From NCBI GenBank assembly GCA_964230215.1, contig CAXRGQ010000007.1:186001-250000 (forward strand): 64,000 bases of DNA, read 5' to 3'. This document shows, one piece after another, positions 18,515 to 27,069 of the stretch. The position numbers were made by a program, and so were the translations under genes. The DNA comes from JAUILH01 sp964230215. Its GTDB lineage: Bacteria > Bacteroidota > Bacteroidia > Flavobacteriales_D > JAUILH01. The notes beneath the pieces are model-generated. The model was not told where the DNA came from. It did no database searches and saw only the letters and a program-made list of their open reading frames with translations. Each line of letters opens with the position of its first letter. Position 1 is the stretch's first letter.

Positions 18515-19567
18515 ATGAAACACCTACTCACCTCACTATTTTTAATTGCAATTTGTTACTCAACAATTGCGCAAGAAAAGACTTATAAGCTAGTATGTAT
18601 AGGATTTTACAATCTTGAAAACTTATTCGACACCATTGTGGATCCTGATACGAGTAAGATATTACAAGACGATTTTACACCGGATGGCGCTCATGCATAT
18701 ACAGCCGAAAGATATCAACAGAAGCTAGAGAATTTATCTTTGGTGATTTCCAAGATGGGAACAGAAATGAGTCCAGATGGTCCTGCAATACTAGGGGTTA
18801 GCGAAATTGAAAACAGACAGGTATTAGAGGATCTTGTAAAAATGCCCCTAATCAAGGACAGAAACTATAAAATAGCTCACTACGAATCACCTGATAGAAG
18901 GGGAATTGATGTTGGATTGTTGTATCAAGAAAAATATTTCACTCTCGAGAGCACTAAATCAATCAAACTGCACAATCCAGAAGATCCTGATTTCAGAACA
19001 CGTGACCAGCTGTTGGTGTCGGGCGAGTTAGATGGAGAACGCATGCACTTTATGGTAGCACACTGGCCTTCACGAAGAGGTGGTCAAAAAAGAAGCGCCC
19101 CAAAACGCGTACTTGCTGCACAGACAGGAAAAGCTGCCATTGATTCGATAAAACAAGCCGAACCTAACGCAAAGGTGATCTATATGGGGGATTTAAACGA
19201 CGATCCAACAAATGGCAGCGTTAAAGATGTTTTCAACACCAAGTCCAAACCAGAAAAAGTAACTAAAGACGCCCATTTCTTCAATCCAATGGAGCCTTTC
19301 TTCAAAAAAGGAATTGGCACTTTAGCCTGGAGAGACTCATGGAATCTTTTTGATCAATTAATTTGTACTAAACCACTCGTAACAGCAGATAAGGATTACT
19401 CGACATATAAGTTCTACAAAGCCGTGGTATACAACGAAGAATTCTTGAAAAACAAAGAAGGAAGTTACAAAGGTTACCCTAAAAGAACCTACGTAGGAAC
19501 AACATGGCAAGGAGGATATAGCGATCATTTCCCTGTTTATCTATACCTGATTAAGGAAAACAATTAG
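18515..19567 (+). CDS. Secreted endonuclease/exonuclease/phosphatase-family protein
   Basis: 350 residues with a signal peptide ending at AQE (residue 20). Active-site features of the EEP (DNase I/exonuclease III/phosphatase) fold are in order: FYNLENLFD (31-39), SEIEN with Glu97, AHWPSRRGG with His183, MGDLNDDP with Asp226 and Asn228, and SDHFPV with Asp337-His338. All catalytic and metal-binding positions therefore look intact. It should be a periplasmic or extracellular Mg-dependent phosphodiesterase or nuclease. It is divergent from the TonB receptor operon and 12 bp ahead of a second EEP-fold gene, so a shared role in degrading external nucleic acid or related phosphodiesters is likely. 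Exact substrate unknown. Confidence 0.87.
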   Translation: MKHLLTSLFLIAICYSTIAQEKTYKLVCIGFYNLENLFDTIVDPDTSKILQDDFTPDGAHAYTAERYQQKLENLSLVISKMGTEMSPDGPAILGVSEIENRQVLEDLVKMPLIKDRNYKIAHYESPDRRGIDVGLLYQEKYFTLESTKSIKLHNPEDPDFRTRDQLLVSGELDGERMHFMVAHWPSRRGGQKRSAPKRVLAAQTGKAAIDSIKQAEPNAKVIYMGDLNDDPTNGSVKDVFNTKSKPEKVTKDAHFFNPMEPFFKKGIGTLAWRDSWNLFDQLICTKPLVTADKDYSTYKFYKAVVYNEEFLKNKEGSYKGYPKRTYVGTTWQGGYSDHFPVYLYLIKENN

Positions 19568-19575
19568 TATTTTTG
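19568..19575 (+). promoter_or_regulatory. Candidate -7 box, 4 nt before ATG
   Basis: TATTTTTG matches TAnnTTTG exactly and ends 4 nt before the ATG at 19580. If active, transcription would start at or next to the start codon. No convincing -33 element is seen. Confidence 0.3.
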
Positions 19576-19579
19576 AGGC

Positions 19580-20782
19580 ATGCTTAAAACCTACCTCACA
19601 CTTGCTATGCTTGCATGTGCTGGAACAAGTATTGCTCAAGATACCGTCTCAGTAATGTACTACAACCTATTGAACTTCCCTTGGATAAACTCAGGAAGGA
19701 TTACTCATTTAGAAACGATTATTCAGTATAAAAAGCCCGATTTATTCCTAATAAATGAGCTTACAAGTGGCTCGGGAGCCAATACAATTTTGAATTCAGC
19801 CATGAACACTAATGGCACTACATACTATTCTAAATCAGCATTTGTAGATGGTTTTGGCACCGACAACATGCTTTACTATAACAATGAAAAGTTTGGATTG
19901 ATATCACAGGACGAAATATCTACCAACTTAAGAGATATAAATGAGTATGTGCTTTATTACAAAGAACCGGGCATGACGGCCTCTTCAGACACAGTATATC
20001 TAATGCTCTATTGCGCTCACCTAAAAGCTGGGAACCAGCAAAGTAATGAAGATGATAGAGATAGTCAAGCAACACAGTTAAAGCTTCATCTTTCCAATAA
20101 ATCTTGGACAGAGAATGTAATTGTGGGTGGCGATTTTAACATTTATGGATCATCTGAAGCTGCATACCAGACACTGATCAGCGGAAATAGTTATGACCTT
20201 ATAGACCCTTTAGGAACTGGCGCTTATCATAACAACTCAGTCTTTGCACAGCATCATACACAGAGTACTAGGACTACAAGCATAGACGATGGTGCAACAG
20301 GTGGTATGGATGACAGATTTGACTACATCCTTTTTAACAACGACATTGATAATAATCTAAAGCGTGTGAGAATGCTATCGGGTTCATATAAAGCCTTAGG
20401 ACAGGACGGCTTGCACTTTAATGATGGATTATTAGACGCTCCAGCTAACACCACCGTGCCAAGCAATGTGTTGTCCTCTCTCTATTATATGTCAGATCAT
20501 TTGCCTATAACTATGGATTTAGTCTTGGATGTTGCGCTAGATAAGGATGAAATTTCCACATCACCTTTCACTTGGTATTTGCAGGATAAAGCTTTAAACA
20601 TCAATGGAGGTAAAGGCACGTTTAGCGTTGAAATTCTTGGCTTAAACGGACAAATTGTTTCAAACAAAAGCACCTTTCAATCGAATGGCACAATTGACCT
20701 ATCACACTGTACATCAAGCATATACTTTGCTCGAATTGTTGAGAACAATTCGGTTAGAACAATAAAGTTTTTCTTAAATTAA
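19580..20782 (+). CDS. Secreted EEP-fold phosphodiesterase/nuclease with T9SS sorting domain
   Basis: 400 residues: signal peptide to about residue 20, EEP-fold domain (about 22-315) and a C-terminal T9SS type A-like domain (about 325-400: FSVEILGLNGQIV, SIYFARIVENNSVRTIKFFL). Family motifs present: MYYNLLNFPW with Asn29, FLINELTSG with Glu60, VGGDFNIYGS (Asp, Asn), DRFDYILFNN and MSDHLPITM (Asp-His). It is a divergent paralogue of the preceding gene, which lacks the sorting domain, so one enzyme is probably periplasmic and this one surface-bound or released. Its last 4 bp overlap the 3' end of the converging hydrolase gene. Confidence 0.85.
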   Translation: MLKTYLTLAMLACAGTSIAQDTVSVMYYNLLNFPWINSGRITHLETIIQYKKPDLFLINELTSGSGANTILNSAMNTNGTTYYSKSAFVDGFGTDNMLYYNNEKFGLISQDEISTNLRDINEYVLYYKEPGMTASSDTVYLMLYCAHLKAGNQQSNEDDRDSQATQLKLHLSNKSWTENVIVGGDFNIYGSSEAAYQTLISGNSYDLIDPLGTGAYHNNSVFAQHHTQSTRTTSIDDGATGGMDDRFDYILFNNDIDNNLKRVRMLSGSYKALGQDGLHFNDGLLDAPANTTVPSNVLSSLYYMSDHLPITMDLVLDVALDKDEISTSPFTWYLQDKALNINGGKGTFSVEILGLNGQIVSNKSTFQSNGTIDLSHCTSSIYFARIVENNSVRTIKFFLN

Positions 20783-21540
20783 GATTCAATAAAGTCTGTG
20801 ACAATATCATAGAATTCGTCGGGAGCTTCAGCGTGCAGCCAATGCCCAGCGCTTTCAATTGTTGCGAATTTTGAATTAGGAAATTTCTCAAGAATGCCAG
20901 CCTCATCACCATCCACTATGTAATTGCTTTTTGCTCCACGAACAAACAAAGTATTGACTGAACTAGATCCTTCCTCTAATTCGCCCACAATATTAGGCAA
21001 CTCTCGCTCCAAAACAGGAAGATTGAACCTCCAGTCCAAGAGCCCCTTCTCTTTCCAATAAAGATTCTTCAATAAAAACTGACGAACTCCCACATCATCC
21101 AAATACTGCGACATTACTTTTTCGCATTCGCTCCTGCTTTTTCTTGTGGTTGGCTGTACCGCGTTAAGCGCTTCTAAAATTGGCCCATGATGCATTGGGT
21201 AGCCTTTTACACCAATGTCAGCTACTATAAGCTTTTCAATTAAATCGGGATTTTTCTGCGCAAATGTCATCGCTGTTTTACCTCCCATTGAATGACCTAA
21301 CAAAATCACATCATAAAGGTGATTCTCTCTGAAAAACCCAAATAAATCCTGAGCCATGACGGCATAATTAAACACCTCAGAATGTGGAGAATGACCGTGA
21401 TTACGTTGATCTACGAGATAAACCTCATACTCTTCTGCAAATCGTTTGCCCAGAGTTTGCCAGTTATCTGCAGAACCAAAAAGACCGTGTAGGATTACTA
21501 GTGGTTGGCCCGATCCATATTTCTTAAAGTTCAACTCCAT
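20779..21540 (-). CDS. Alpha/beta hydrolase (YbfF-like esterase)
   Basis: 253 residues from the ATG at 21540; an ATG four codons upstream is possible, but MELNFKKYG is the usual family start and gives a TGATG stop-start junction with pdxJ. Oxyanion-loop motif VILHGLFGS (15-23), nucleophile elbow GHSMGG with Ser84, catalytic His233 in AGHWLHAE. Cytoplasmic, no signal peptide. Closest in form to YbfF-type short-chain acyl esterases; substrate unknown. Translationally coupled to pdxJ. Confidence 0.87.
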   Translation of the reverse strand: MELNFKKYGSGQPLVILHGLFGSADNWQTLGKRFAEEYEVYLVDQRNHGHSPHSEVFNYAVMAQDLFGFFRENHLYDVILLGHSMGGKTAMTFAQKNPDLIEKLIVADIGVKGYPMHHGPILEALNAVQPTTRKSRSECEKVMSQYLDDVGVRQFLLKNLYWKEKGLLDWRFNLPVLERELPNIVGELEEGSSSVNTLFVRGAKSNYIVDGDEAGILEKFPNSKFATIESAGHWLHAEAPDEFYDIVTDFIES

Positions 21541-22253
21541 CACATCAAACATTTTCTATACATTCTTATTGTATTTTCAATTCCCAAATACAAGGCATCC
21601 GATATTAATGCATGGCCAATAGATACTTCTAACAAACCTGGCGCATTTTCTTGAAAATACCTCAAGTTTTTTAAATCTAAATCATGTCCAGCGTTTAAGC
21701 CAAGACCCAGCTCTTTTGCTTTTTCTGCCGCCAAAGTATAGGGATTCATTGCTGCTTCTTTATTGGCAGAAAAATTCTCTGCATAAGGCCCCGTATAAAG
21801 TTCAATTCGATCCGTACCCGTTTCTTTTGCCGCTTCAATCATGGCTAAATCTGTCTCCGTAAAAATCGAAACGCGCATGCCTACTTCCTTAAGCCGTGCA
21901 ATAACATCTATCAAAAACGCCTTATTCTCCTTGGCATCCCAGCCAGCATTGGATGTCAAAACACCTGGGGGATCTGGCACTAAGGTGACTTGGGCAGGCT
22001 TTACATCCAAAACCAAATTTATAAATCTATCATTTGGATAGCCTTCGATATTAAACTCGGTGCTAAGCACCCCTTTTAGATCATACACATCTTGGTACTT
22101 GATATGTCGCTCATCTGGCCTGGGGTGTACGGTGATTCCTTGTGCCCCAAACTTCTCGCAATCCAAAGCAAATTGCACCAAGTTCGGAACATCTCCTCCC
22201 CTAGCATTTCTTAATGTGGCAACCTTATTGATGTTAACGCTTAACTGTGTCAT
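21540..22253 (-). CDS. pdxJ: Pyridoxine 5'-phosphate synthase PdxJ
   Basis: 237 residues, the usual family length. PdxJ condenses 1-deoxyxylulose 5-phosphate with 3-amino-2-oxopropyl phosphate to form pyridoxine 5'-phosphate, the last ring-forming step of de novo vitamin B6 synthesis. Diagnostic segments: VNINKVATLRNARGG (6-20), GITVHPRPDERHI (39-51, with catalytic His43), LVPDPPG, IELYTGPYA and LGLNAGHDLDLKNL. It is divergent from the CBS-domain gene with a 54-bp shared regulatory gap and overlaps the hydrolase gene. The pdxJ/hydrolase/CBS/nadK neighbourhood is, from memory, widespread in Flavobacteriia. Confidence 0.96.
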   Translation of the reverse strand: MTQLSVNINKVATLRNARGGDVPNLVQFALDCEKFGAQGITVHPRPDERHIKYQDVYDLKGVLSTEFNIEGYPNDRFINLVLDVKPAQVTLVPDPPGVLTSNAGWDAKENKAFLIDVIARLKEVGMRVSIFTETDLAMIEAAKETGTDRIELYTGPYAENFSANKEAAMNPYTLAAEKAKELGLGLNAGHDLDLKNLRYFQENAPGLLEVSIGHALISDALYLGIENTIRMYRKCLM

Positions 22254-22307
22254 TAATTAATTTGTAATATTGCAATAATTACTAGGCATCAAAGTTATTA
22301 ATAATAG

Positions 22308-22970
22308 GTGATAGCACGAGATTTAATATCAGACGAAATACCTCCGCTTAAAGATTCGGACACCGGATTACGCGCTCTAAGCTGGATGGATGAATTCAAA
22401 GTTGCCCACTTACCAATTGTACGTGGAACGGAGTATATTGGTCTAATATCTGACACCGATATTCTTGACATGGAGGCGCCAGAGAAAGCACTCAGAGATC
22501 AAAAATTAAACTTGGTTAGACCATTTGTTACTCAAGATGTACATGTCTACAACGTCATGCAGTTAGTATCTGATTTGAATCTTAGTATGGTTCCTATTTT
22601 GGATAACGAGGGGAAATATATTGGGTCAACCAATCTTAATCACTTAATGAGTTTAATTGTAAAAACGTCAAGCATTGCCGATAAAGGGGCGGTAATTGTG
22701 TTAAATATGAACCAACGCAATTATTCAATGGTTGAAATTGCACGGATAGTTGAAGAGAATGATGCGAGAATATTAAGCTCGTATATTACTTCTGCTCCAG
22801 ACTCAGTAATTTTAGAGGTGACCTTAAAAATTAACCAGATGGATGCAATGCGCATCATTAAATCATTTGAGCGCTATGGTTATGATGTCACTCAGCATCA
22901 TCAAAAATCATCTTTTGTAGATGACATTAACGACAACTACGAATCGTTGATGAATTTCCTAAACATGTGA
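22308..22970 (+). CDS. CBS-pair protein with ACT-like C-terminus (AcuB-like)
   Basis: 220 residues, GTG start (22308). Two CBS motifs occupy residues 1-120 (AHLPIVRGTEYIGLISDTDILD; LSMVPILDNEGKYIGSTNLNHLMSLI). The remaining part (130-205: GAVIVLNMNQRNYSMVEIARIVEENDARILSSYI) has an ACT-like pattern. CBS pairs usually bind adenine nucleotides and ACT domains bind small ligands, so this looks like a cytoplasmic energy or metabolite sensor. Stop and next start overlap (ATGTGA), so it is coupled to the Omp85-like barrel gene and lies just before nadK. Target unknown. Confidence 0.8.
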   Translation: MIARDLISDEIPPLKDSDTGLRALSWMDEFKVAHLPIVRGTEYIGLISDTDILDMEAPEKALRDQKLNLVRPFVTQDVHVYNVMQLVSDLNLSMVPILDNEGKYIGSTNLNHLMSLIVKTSSIADKGAVIVLNMNQRNYSMVEIARIVEENDARILSSYITSAPDSVILEVTLKINQMDAMRIIKSFERYGYDVTQHHQKSSFVDDINDNYESLMNFLNM

Positions 22971-24325
22971 GAGTTCTCCTAATAGTTATTACCACCATTT
23001 TTTGTTCAGCTATTCTAGGGCAGACAAGCATAAAACTGTCCTCAATAAACTTTGATGGTAACAACAGGAGTAAAAAAGAATTTCTTCTAAACTACATTAC
23101 CCTAGAAGAGAACGTTGAGTACGACTCAAGCGAATATCAGGCTCGTCTGAATGAAAGTTTGGAGAACCTTAACAACTCCATGTTGTTTATTTATGTCTCA
23201 AGTTTGCTTGAAATCAGCCAAAGCATGAAATTGACGTTTGTTGTACAAGAGCGTTGGTACGTGTGGCCCAATCCAAAATTCCGGATCCACGAAACCAATT
23301 TTAATACATGGTTAAAATCCCCAGATTTACGGCGCGCCAGCTATGGTTTAGACTTGCAGGTAAACAACATTAAAGGCAATGGTGGTCAACTAGGCATTGG
23401 CGGCACTTATGGCTATTTAAGGGGGGGTAAAATCACCTATTATCAGCCATTTTTAGCAAAATCGAAATATGCGCTTATTGCTGGATTACTCTACCACCAG
23501 CGCGATGAGTTCATCTATGGCACACGGCAGAATTTACGCCAGTTTTATAGAAATGAAAATACCCAATCAGTTTCAGATCAAACACAGGGCTATCTCGGAA
23601 CCCAATATATGTTCACTCAAAGGGCCTACTTAAAACTACTTCTTGGGCATCAAAACTTCAATCTTGATGATAGCTTAGCCTTACTAAATGAGATTTTACC
23701 CGAGAAGCGTTCGAACGCATCCTTAAACAGCCTCTACTTGCAATTTCGAAATGATAATAGAAACAATTCTGCTTACCCCACACAGGGCTCTTTTTCAGAT
23801 ATAGGTCTACATCTTTATCAGTGGGACGACGGAAAGCACGACATTAAGATGTTTGCTGAATACCGAAATTACCAGCAATTAGGAGCCAAGTGGTATTCCG
23901 GCGTAGGAATTAAAGTACGGGGATTTATAAACCGCAATGTGCCCTATATATTACAGGACGGTCTTGGATATAGATACTACATTAGATCGTTTGAGTCTGT
24001 TGTACTCGACAATCAATATTACGCCCTATTCAAATCTGTATTAAAATACAAGTTAATGGATAAGGTCTGGCACATTAAGTTTTTAAGGACCAAACAATTC
24101 AACAGAGTTCCCATGCAAGCCTATATAACGGGATTTGTTGATGCAGGCTACTTTGGCGAATTCAAAAACAACCTAAGTGAAAACACCTACAATGATGAAA
24201 TTCTAACGGGCTATGGAATAGGTTTAGATTTAAGCTCTTATTACGATAGAGTTATTAGATTTGAAACATCCTACAATGTTTTGTTAGGACTAGGATTTTA
24301 CGTACATTTTACGCAAGCTTTTTAG
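22967..24325 (+). CDS. Small Omp85/BamA-like outer-membrane barrel protein
   Basis: 452 residues; GTG start overlapping the CBS gene stop by 4 bp (GTGA). Signal peptide (about 1-18), one POTRA-like segment (about 20-95: SIKLSSINFDGNNRSKKEFLLNYITLEENVEYD, ending VVQERWYVWPNPKFRI), then a barrel-rich region with a D15-like end (GYGIGLDLSSYYDRVIRFETSYN) and terminal HFTQAF ending in Phe. Full BamA has five POTRAs and is encoded separately at 27816, so this is a reduced Omp85-superfamily member, probably an outer-membrane assembly or transport accessory. Gene order, between a CBS sensor and nadK and ahead of bamA, links it to envelope biogenesis. Confidence 0.78.
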   Translation: MRVLLIVITTIFCSAILGQTSIKLSSINFDGNNRSKKEFLLNYITLEENVEYDSSEYQARLNESLENLNNSMLFIYVSSLLEISQSMKLTFVVQERWYVWPNPKFRIHETNFNTWLKSPDLRRASYGLDLQVNNIKGNGGQLGIGGTYGYLRGGKITYYQPFLAKSKYALIAGLLYHQRDEFIYGTRQNLRQFYRNENTQSVSDQTQGYLGTQYMFTQRAYLKLLLGHQNFNLDDSLALLNEILPEKRSNASLNSLYLQFRNDNRNNSAYPTQGSFSDIGLHLYQWDDGKHDIKMFAEYRNYQQLGAKWYSGVGIKVRGFINRNVPYILQDGLGYRYYIRSFESVVLDNQYYALFKSVLKYKLMDKVWHIKFLRTKQFNRVPMQAYITGFVDAGYFGEFKNNLSENTYNDEILTGYGIGLDLSSYYDRVIRFETSYNVLLGLGFYVHFTQAF

Positions 24326-24327
24326 AT

Positions 24328-25206
24328 ATGCATATAGCTATTTACGGTAAATCATTTGACGAAAGTTCGACTTCATATGTCCAGGACTTAATCTCGAGTC
24401 TTGTTAATAGCAATGTTCGCCTTAGTTGTTTTGATAATTTTGAACCTTATTTGTCAAAGCGCATAATGCTGCCGAATGATTTATCATTGTTTAAAGACTA
24501 TGAAGATCTAAAATCAGAAAAGCCAGATTTTTTAATCTCTTTGGGTGGAGACGGCACCATGCTGCGCACCGTGACTCTAGTAAGAGATTTAAACATTCCA
24601 ATTGTAGGCATCAACACTGGACGACTGGGGTTTTTAGCCAATGTAGCCAAAGAACATGTTGAGCAAGCCGTCGAGGAACTCCTAAAAGGCAACTTTACTA
24701 TCGACTCAAGAACGTTAATACAATTAGAGGGAGTTGAAGGATTTGGTGAATTAAACTTTGCATTGAACGAATTCACCATTCATAAAAAAGATTCCTCATC
24801 CATGATTACCATTAGAACTAATGTAGATGGAGAATATCTCAACTCATATTGGGCTGATGGCTTAATTATAGCTACTCCGACTGGATCTACAGCCTACTCA
24901 CTTAGTTGTGGAGGACCTATAATATCTCCTAAATCCAATTGTCTTGTAATTAATCCCATCGCGCCACACAACCTTAACATGCGGCCTATAGTACTAAGTG
25001 ATGACGTGACAATAGACCTTGTTGCAGAAGGGAGAAGCAACGAATTCTTGGTCAACCTAGATAGTCGATCTCAAACCGTACAAGCAAACACAAAGATTAC
25101 GCTAAAAAAGTGTCCTTTTACAATAAAAAAAGTGCGTTTACCTGAACATAATTTCTTTAACACGATTCAGCAAAAGCTAAATTGGGGTGTAGATAAGCGT
25201 AACTAA
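24328..25206 (+). CDS. nadK: NAD kinase
   Basis: 292 residues, normal length. Phosphorylates NAD to NADP in the cytoplasm. GGDGTML (73-79) is the catalytic Asp/diacylglycerol-kinase-like motif, INTGRLGFLANV (95-106) is the second conserved strand, and WADGLIIATPTGSTAYSLSCGGP (175-197) is the NAD-binding signature. ATG lies 2 bp after the Omp85-like stop, so it is cotranscribed with the CBS and barrel genes. Sequence features leave little doubt. Confidence 0.97.
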   Translation: MHIAIYGKSFDESSTSYVQDLISSLVNSNVRLSCFDNFEPYLSKRIMLPNDLSLFKDYEDLKSEKPDFLISLGGDGTMLRTVTLVRDLNIPIVGINTGRLGFLANVAKEHVEQAVEELLKGNFTIDSRTLIQLEGVEGFGELNFALNEFTIHKKDSSSMITIRTNVDGEYLNSYWADGLIIATPTGSTAYSLSCGGPIISPKSNCLVINPIAPHNLNMRPIVLSDDVTIDLVAEGRSNEFLVNLDSRSQTVQANTKITLKKCPFTIKKVRLPEHNFFNTIQQKLNWGVDKRN

Positions 25207-25240
25207 TTCATTTTAAAATCGTACAGTTCACAATTTTTTA

Positions 25241-25248
25241 TATTTTTG
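25241..25248 (+). promoter_or_regulatory. Candidate -7 box upstream of DUF6089 genes
   Basis: TATTTTTG, exact TAnnTTTG match, 32 bp before the ATG at 25281 in a T-rich 74-bp gap after nadK. No TTTG at the ideal -33 spacing; only TTTT-rich sequence is present. Confidence 0.4.
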
Positions 25249-25280
25249 TTGTTTAAGATAATTTACATTTTTTAGTATAC

Positions 25281-26165
25281 ATGCGTTATCTATTGCTACT
25301 TACAACGCTGATTTGCCTCAGTTACTCAGCTACAAGCCAGTCTTGGAGATACTATCGCCATGAGTTAAGTTTTGGTTTGGGTGCCTCTAACTTCCTAGGG
25401 GAGCTTGGTGGAAATGATGGAATTGGCCTGAATGGATTCAAAAGTGTTAAGGATTTAGAGTTCGCACTTACTAGACCAGTTGCCACAATTGGTTACAGAT
25501 TTAAGATAAATCAAATGTTCGCTGTACGCGCTAACTTTTATCAAGGAAGAGTTGATGGTGATGATGCAAGAACAGACGAGCCATTCAGACAGAATAGAAA
25601 CTTACACTTCAAATCACCAATTTCCGAGTTATCTGGAATCTTTGAGTTTTATCCTTTTGGTGAAAAAATTGATCACCCATACAGAATGTCGGGTGTACAA
25701 GGAAAAAAGGTGAAAAAATTGAGCCCTTATTTATTCGGTGGCATTGGAGGATTCTTCTTCAATCCTAAAGCTAAGTACCAAAGAAGCGGGAAATGGCAAA
25801 AACTTCATCAATATCAAACTGAAGGAGTAAAATACAGCAGAATAAGTGCTGCTATCTCATACGGTGGAGGTCTTAAACTGGCATTAAGTAAAGAATGGAG
25901 TATCGGATTTGAATTCGGAATGCGCAAAACTTTTACTGATTATATTGATGATGTTAGCGGGTCTTACATTGACAATTCAACTTTCTCTGATCCACAGGCA
26001 GCATGGTTTGCAGACCCTAACCTAGGTGTAACAAATGTTGCTCCTGGACCATTTGATGCAGGGCAACAAAGAGGGGACGCGTCTGATTTAGATTCGTACA
26101 TGTTCGCAATATTTTCGGTACATTATAGGTTATTAAAGGGTAGAATGCATTTACCTAAGTTTTAA
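25281..26165 (+). CDS. DUF6089-family outer-membrane beta-barrel protein, copy 1
   Basis: 294 residues with a signal peptide ending near SQS (residue 20). Features of the DUF6089 family: HELSFGLGASNFLGELGGNDGIGLNGF near the N-terminus, alternating aromatic strands (VATIGYRFKINQMFAVRANFYQGRV), KLSPYLFGGIGGFFFNPKA, and the late motif GFEFGMRKTFTDYIDDVSG (about 210-228). It is predicted to be a small outer-membrane barrel. Followed after 17 bp by a paralogue and then uppS-bamA, so a role in envelope assembly is plausible but unproven. Confidence 0.85.
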   Translation: MRYLLLLTTLICLSYSATSQSWRYYRHELSFGLGASNFLGELGGNDGIGLNGFKSVKDLEFALTRPVATIGYRFKINQMFAVRANFYQGRVDGDDARTDEPFRQNRNLHFKSPISELSGIFEFYPFGEKIDHPYRMSGVQGKKVKKLSPYLFGGIGGFFFNPKAKYQRSGKWQKLHQYQTEGVKYSRISAAISYGGGLKLALSKEWSIGFEFGMRKTFTDYIDDVSGSYIDNSTFSDPQAAWFADPNLGVTNVAPGPFDAGQQRGDASDLDSYMFAIFSVHYRLLKGRMHLPKF

Positions 26166-26182
26166 AACCTATAGATCTGTAC

Positions 26183-27025
26183 ATGAAACAACTGTTATTT
26201 CTAACCATATTTAGCTTATCATTTGGTTTATTAGCTCAAACCAAAAGTGAAATCGGTATACATGTAGGTGAGTCTTACTACATAGGTGATCTGAACCAAA
26301 CACATTTCAAAGATTTACGCTTATCTGGAGGGCTTCATTATAGAGCTCATATGAACAAACGTATTGCTTTAAGGGCATCCGCATTATGGTCCAGAATATA
26401 CAGCAATGATGCAGAAGCAAGCAATCTAAATCAAATAAACAGAAACCTCAATTTCAAGTCAAACATTATTGAAATTGGCGGTATGATGGAAGTAAATTTC
26501 TTTGAATACATTGCTGGCGATTTCAAGAAGTACCCACCCTATACGCCTTACGTGTTTTTTGGACTGGCATATTTCCATCACAATCCACTGGGGGCGTATA
26601 ACGATGATTATGTCGAATTACAACCATTAGGTACCGAAGGTCAAGAAACCAGCTATAATTCTAATAACAAGTACAAACTCAATCAAATATCCATACCATT
26701 TGGCTTGGGTATAAAGGCCAGCTTAACTAAAAAAATCTGCATCTCATTGGAATATGGGATTAGGAAGACATTTACAGATTATTTGGATGATGTGAGTGGC
26801 ACCTATGCCGATCCAACTATTTTAGCAAACGAAAACGGGATGTTAGCAGCCGAAATGGGAGATAGAAGTTTAAATCAAGAAGGAATTTCAGCTACCAACA
26901 CAGGCGTTCAAAGGGGCAATCCATACAACAAAGATTGGTTTGCATATACAAGCTTTACTTTAGCCTTTCTAATAACAGATACGGGAATCTGCGAAACGAA
27001 TTTCCGCAAAAAACGCTACGATTAA
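26183..27025 (+). CDS. DUF6089-family outer-membrane beta-barrel protein, copy 2
   Basis: 280 residues with a signal peptide ending at AQT (about residue 19). Paralogue of the previous gene: ESYYIGDLNQTHFKDLRLSGGLHYRAHMNKRIALRA, YTPYVFFGLAYFHHNPLGAY and SLEYGIRKTFTDYLDDVSGTY align with the same positions in copy 1. The pair probably arose by tandem duplication and has diverged strongly in loops. It lacks the positively charged loop of copy 1 (GVQGKKVKKLSP). Located 44 bp before uppS. Confidence 0.84.
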   Translation: MKQLLFLTIFSLSFGLLAQTKSEIGIHVGESYYIGDLNQTHFKDLRLSGGLHYRAHMNKRIALRASALWSRIYSNDAEASNLNQINRNLNFKSNIIEIGGMMEVNFFEYIAGDFKKYPPYTPYVFFGLAYFHHNPLGAYNDDYVELQPLGTEGQETSYNSNNKYKLNQISIPFGLGIKASLTKKICISLEYGIRKTFTDYLDDVSGTYADPTILANENGMLAAEMGDRSLNQEGISATNTGVQRGNPYNKDWFAYTSFTLAFLITDTGICETNFRKKRYD

Positions 27026-27069
27026 TTTCATAATAGAACAATTCTTCGGACTTTTGCCCTCTTAATTAA

